Part shown: positions 63,051 through 64,000 of the stretch, piece by piece
Layout of the letters: each line of letters begins with the position of its first letter
Position numbering within the stretch: the first letter of the stretch is position 1
Source: Oligella sp050920755
GTDB taxonomy: Bacteria; Pseudomonadota; Gammaproteobacteria; Burkholderiales; Burkholderiaceae_B
Direction of reading: 5' to 3'
Assembly: GCF_050920755.1 (NCBI RefSeq)
Contig: NZ_CP158480.1
Coordinates: forward strand, 930,001 to 994,000
Length of the DNA stretch: 64,000 bases
Program-made: the position numbers and the translations under genes
The notes under the pieces: generated by a model
The model's database searches: none
What the model saw: the letters and a program-made list of their open reading frames with translations, nothing else
Told to the model about the DNA's origin: nothing

Positions 63051-64000
63051 ATGGCTGATTTTGAAACAGGTCTAGGTAAAAATGCGGCTAACTATACGCC
63101 CCTAACACCCATTGATTTTTTAGTGCGTGCGAATGAGGTATACGGTGATGATTTGGCGATTGTACACGGCTCGATCCGTCAAACTTGGACTGAAACCTAT
63201 GATCGCTGTCGTCAGTTGGCCGCTGCTCTTCGACAAAATGGTGTCGATCGCGGTACCACCGTAGCGACGCTATTACATAATACATCTGCCATGGTCGAGG
63301 CGGGTTTCGGTGTGCCGATGTCAGGCGGTGTGCTATTAGCGCTTAATGTACGCTTAGAGACTGAAGGCCTGATTTACTGTTTACAGCACGGTGAGGTCGA
63401 GGTTTTGATGGTGGATAGTGAGTTTGCGCCGCATATTCCTGAAATTAAAAAGGCCTTACCTGATCTTAAAATTATTCAGGTTAATGATGAATTAGGCCCC
63501 AAGGATATTGAGCCTTTTAGTGAGGTTGATTATGAGAGTTTCCTGGAATCGGCTGTCGACTTGACTAATTGGGTTCTGCCTAATGATGAATGGGATGCGA
63601 TTGCGCTGAACTACACTTCCGGTACGACCGGTAACCCTAAGGGTGTGGTTTATCACCATCGTGGTGCGGCCCTTAATTCATTGGCGCAGATTTTAGAGTT
63701 TGATATGCCTAAGCGTCCGGTGTATTTATGGACCTTACCGCTATTCCATTGTAATGGCTGGTGTTTTGCTTGGGCAATCGCCGCTCGTGGCGGTGTTAAC
63801 GTCTGTCTACGCAAATTCGATCCTAAGACTTGCTTCGATTTAATTCGTCAAGAGCGTGTCGGTTTCTACTGTGCAGCGCCGGTGGTACATGCCGCATTGG
63901 CTAATGCACCTGCCGAGATGAAAGCGGGTATTGATCATCCGGTGAGTGCGATGGTTGCGGGTGCTGCGCCTCCGGAAGCGGTATTGGCTCGTATGGAACA
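63051..64000 (+). CDS. AMP-forming acyl-CoA synthetase (cut by window edge)
   Basis: The ATG at 63051 follows AGGAG by five bases; another ATG at 63048 is adjacent. The 316 visible residues have the adenylate-forming fold: the LNYTSGTTGNPKGVV P-loop near residue 182, LWTLPLFHCNGWCFAWAI near 225 and FYCAAPVVHAALAN near 270. This arrangement fits the medium-chain fatty-acyl-CoA synthetase group (AlkK-like). The C-terminal lid lies beyond the window. The 164-base gap after xerD holds a small hairpin (GGAACT/AGTTCC) and no gene. Confidence 0.92.
   Translation, partial: MADFETGLGKNAANYTPLTPIDFLVRANEVYGDDLAIVHGSIRQTWTETYDRCRQLAAALRQNGVDRGTTVATLLHNTSAMVEAGFGVPMSGGVLLALNVRLETEGLIYCLQHGEVEVLMVDSEFAPHIPEIKKALPDLKIIQVNDELGPKDIEPFSEVDYESFLESAVDLTNWVLPNDEWDAIALNYTSGTTGNPKGVVYHHRGAALNSLAQILEFDMPKRPVYLWTLPLFHCNGWCFAWAIAARGGVNVCLRKFDPKTCFDLIRQERVGFYCAAPVVHAALANAPAEMKAGIDHPVSAMVAGAAPPEAVLARME

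Noticed and set aside
1..64000. tRNA, rRNA, CRISPR arrays or prophage modules
   Set aside because: I looked for cloverleaf-type T-loops, regularly spaced repeats and phage structural genes and saw none that I can support.
1..64000. Frequent short CCGG-containing strings such as TACCGGT and GCCGGT as a possible DNA uptake sequence
   Set aside because: They occur mainly in coding frames as Ala-Gly, Thr-Gly and Pro-Val codon pairs, with no constant longer word around them, so codon preference explains them.

Overview
The window looks like the chromosome of a moderate-to-low-GC betaproteobacterium of the order Burkholderiales, probably close to Alcaligenaceae (Oligella/Pelistega-like). This is inferred from gene content: a phaC-phaB-phaR polyhydroxyalkanoate block, a giant fused UvrA, the amgK-murU / lptD-surA-rsmA arrangement, and the purM / hda-HAD-pcnB-folK arrangement. 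No 16S rRNA or tRNA gene was found, so the name of the organism stays open.

Layout. 0-5 kb: the end of an unknown gene, then phaC, phaB and phaR, and a periplasmic di-haem cytochrome c peroxidase with an FNR-type promoter and an apparent one-base frameshift in its signal-peptide start. 5-10.7 kb: mmsA and a divergent LysR regulator, then a leftward run pdxH, flavin reductase, FAD oxidoreductase, purU. 10.7-15.1 kb: an AT-rich accessory island (AlaX editing protein, EamA exporter, truncated serine acetyltransferase and cysteine synthase genes, divergent MocR regulator). 15.2-23.3 kb: chaC, tcdA, a sirtuin and a 1913-residue double UvrA. 23.3-28 kb: a structured leader with an unannotated 46-residue basic protein, a glycosyltransferase, a very acidic protein, ettA and a small lipoprotein. 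28-36.6 kb: leftward minCDE, glnS, envZ/ompR-like pair, a coiled-coil membrane protein, murU and amgK. 36.8-41.5 kb: rightward lptD, surA, rsmA. 41.6-46.5 kb: leftward gloA, plsC, gmhB, glyS, glyQ. 46.7-49.1 kb: crotonase and class I fumarase. 49.1-51.5 kb: a scrambled accessory patch with a transposase remnant, a complete IS5-type element, the tail of a gamma-glutamyltransferase gene and an orphan CdiA-CT toxin/immunity pair. 51.6-62.9 kb: folK, pcnB, HAD phosphatase, hda, purM, miaA, mutL, amiC, tsaE, an AEC transporter and xerD. The window ends inside an acyl-CoA synthetase gene.

Most genes are housekeeping: envelope biogenesis (LptD, SurA, AmgK/MurU, GmhB, PlsC, AmiC), division-site selection (MinCDE), translation (GlnS, GlyQS, EttA, TsaE, MiaA, TcdA, RsmA) and repair (UvrA, MutL). 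The parts that look most unusual are the orphan contact-dependent-inhibition toxin module, the cysteine-synthase/AlaX/exporter island, and the 46-residue protein behind a folded leader.
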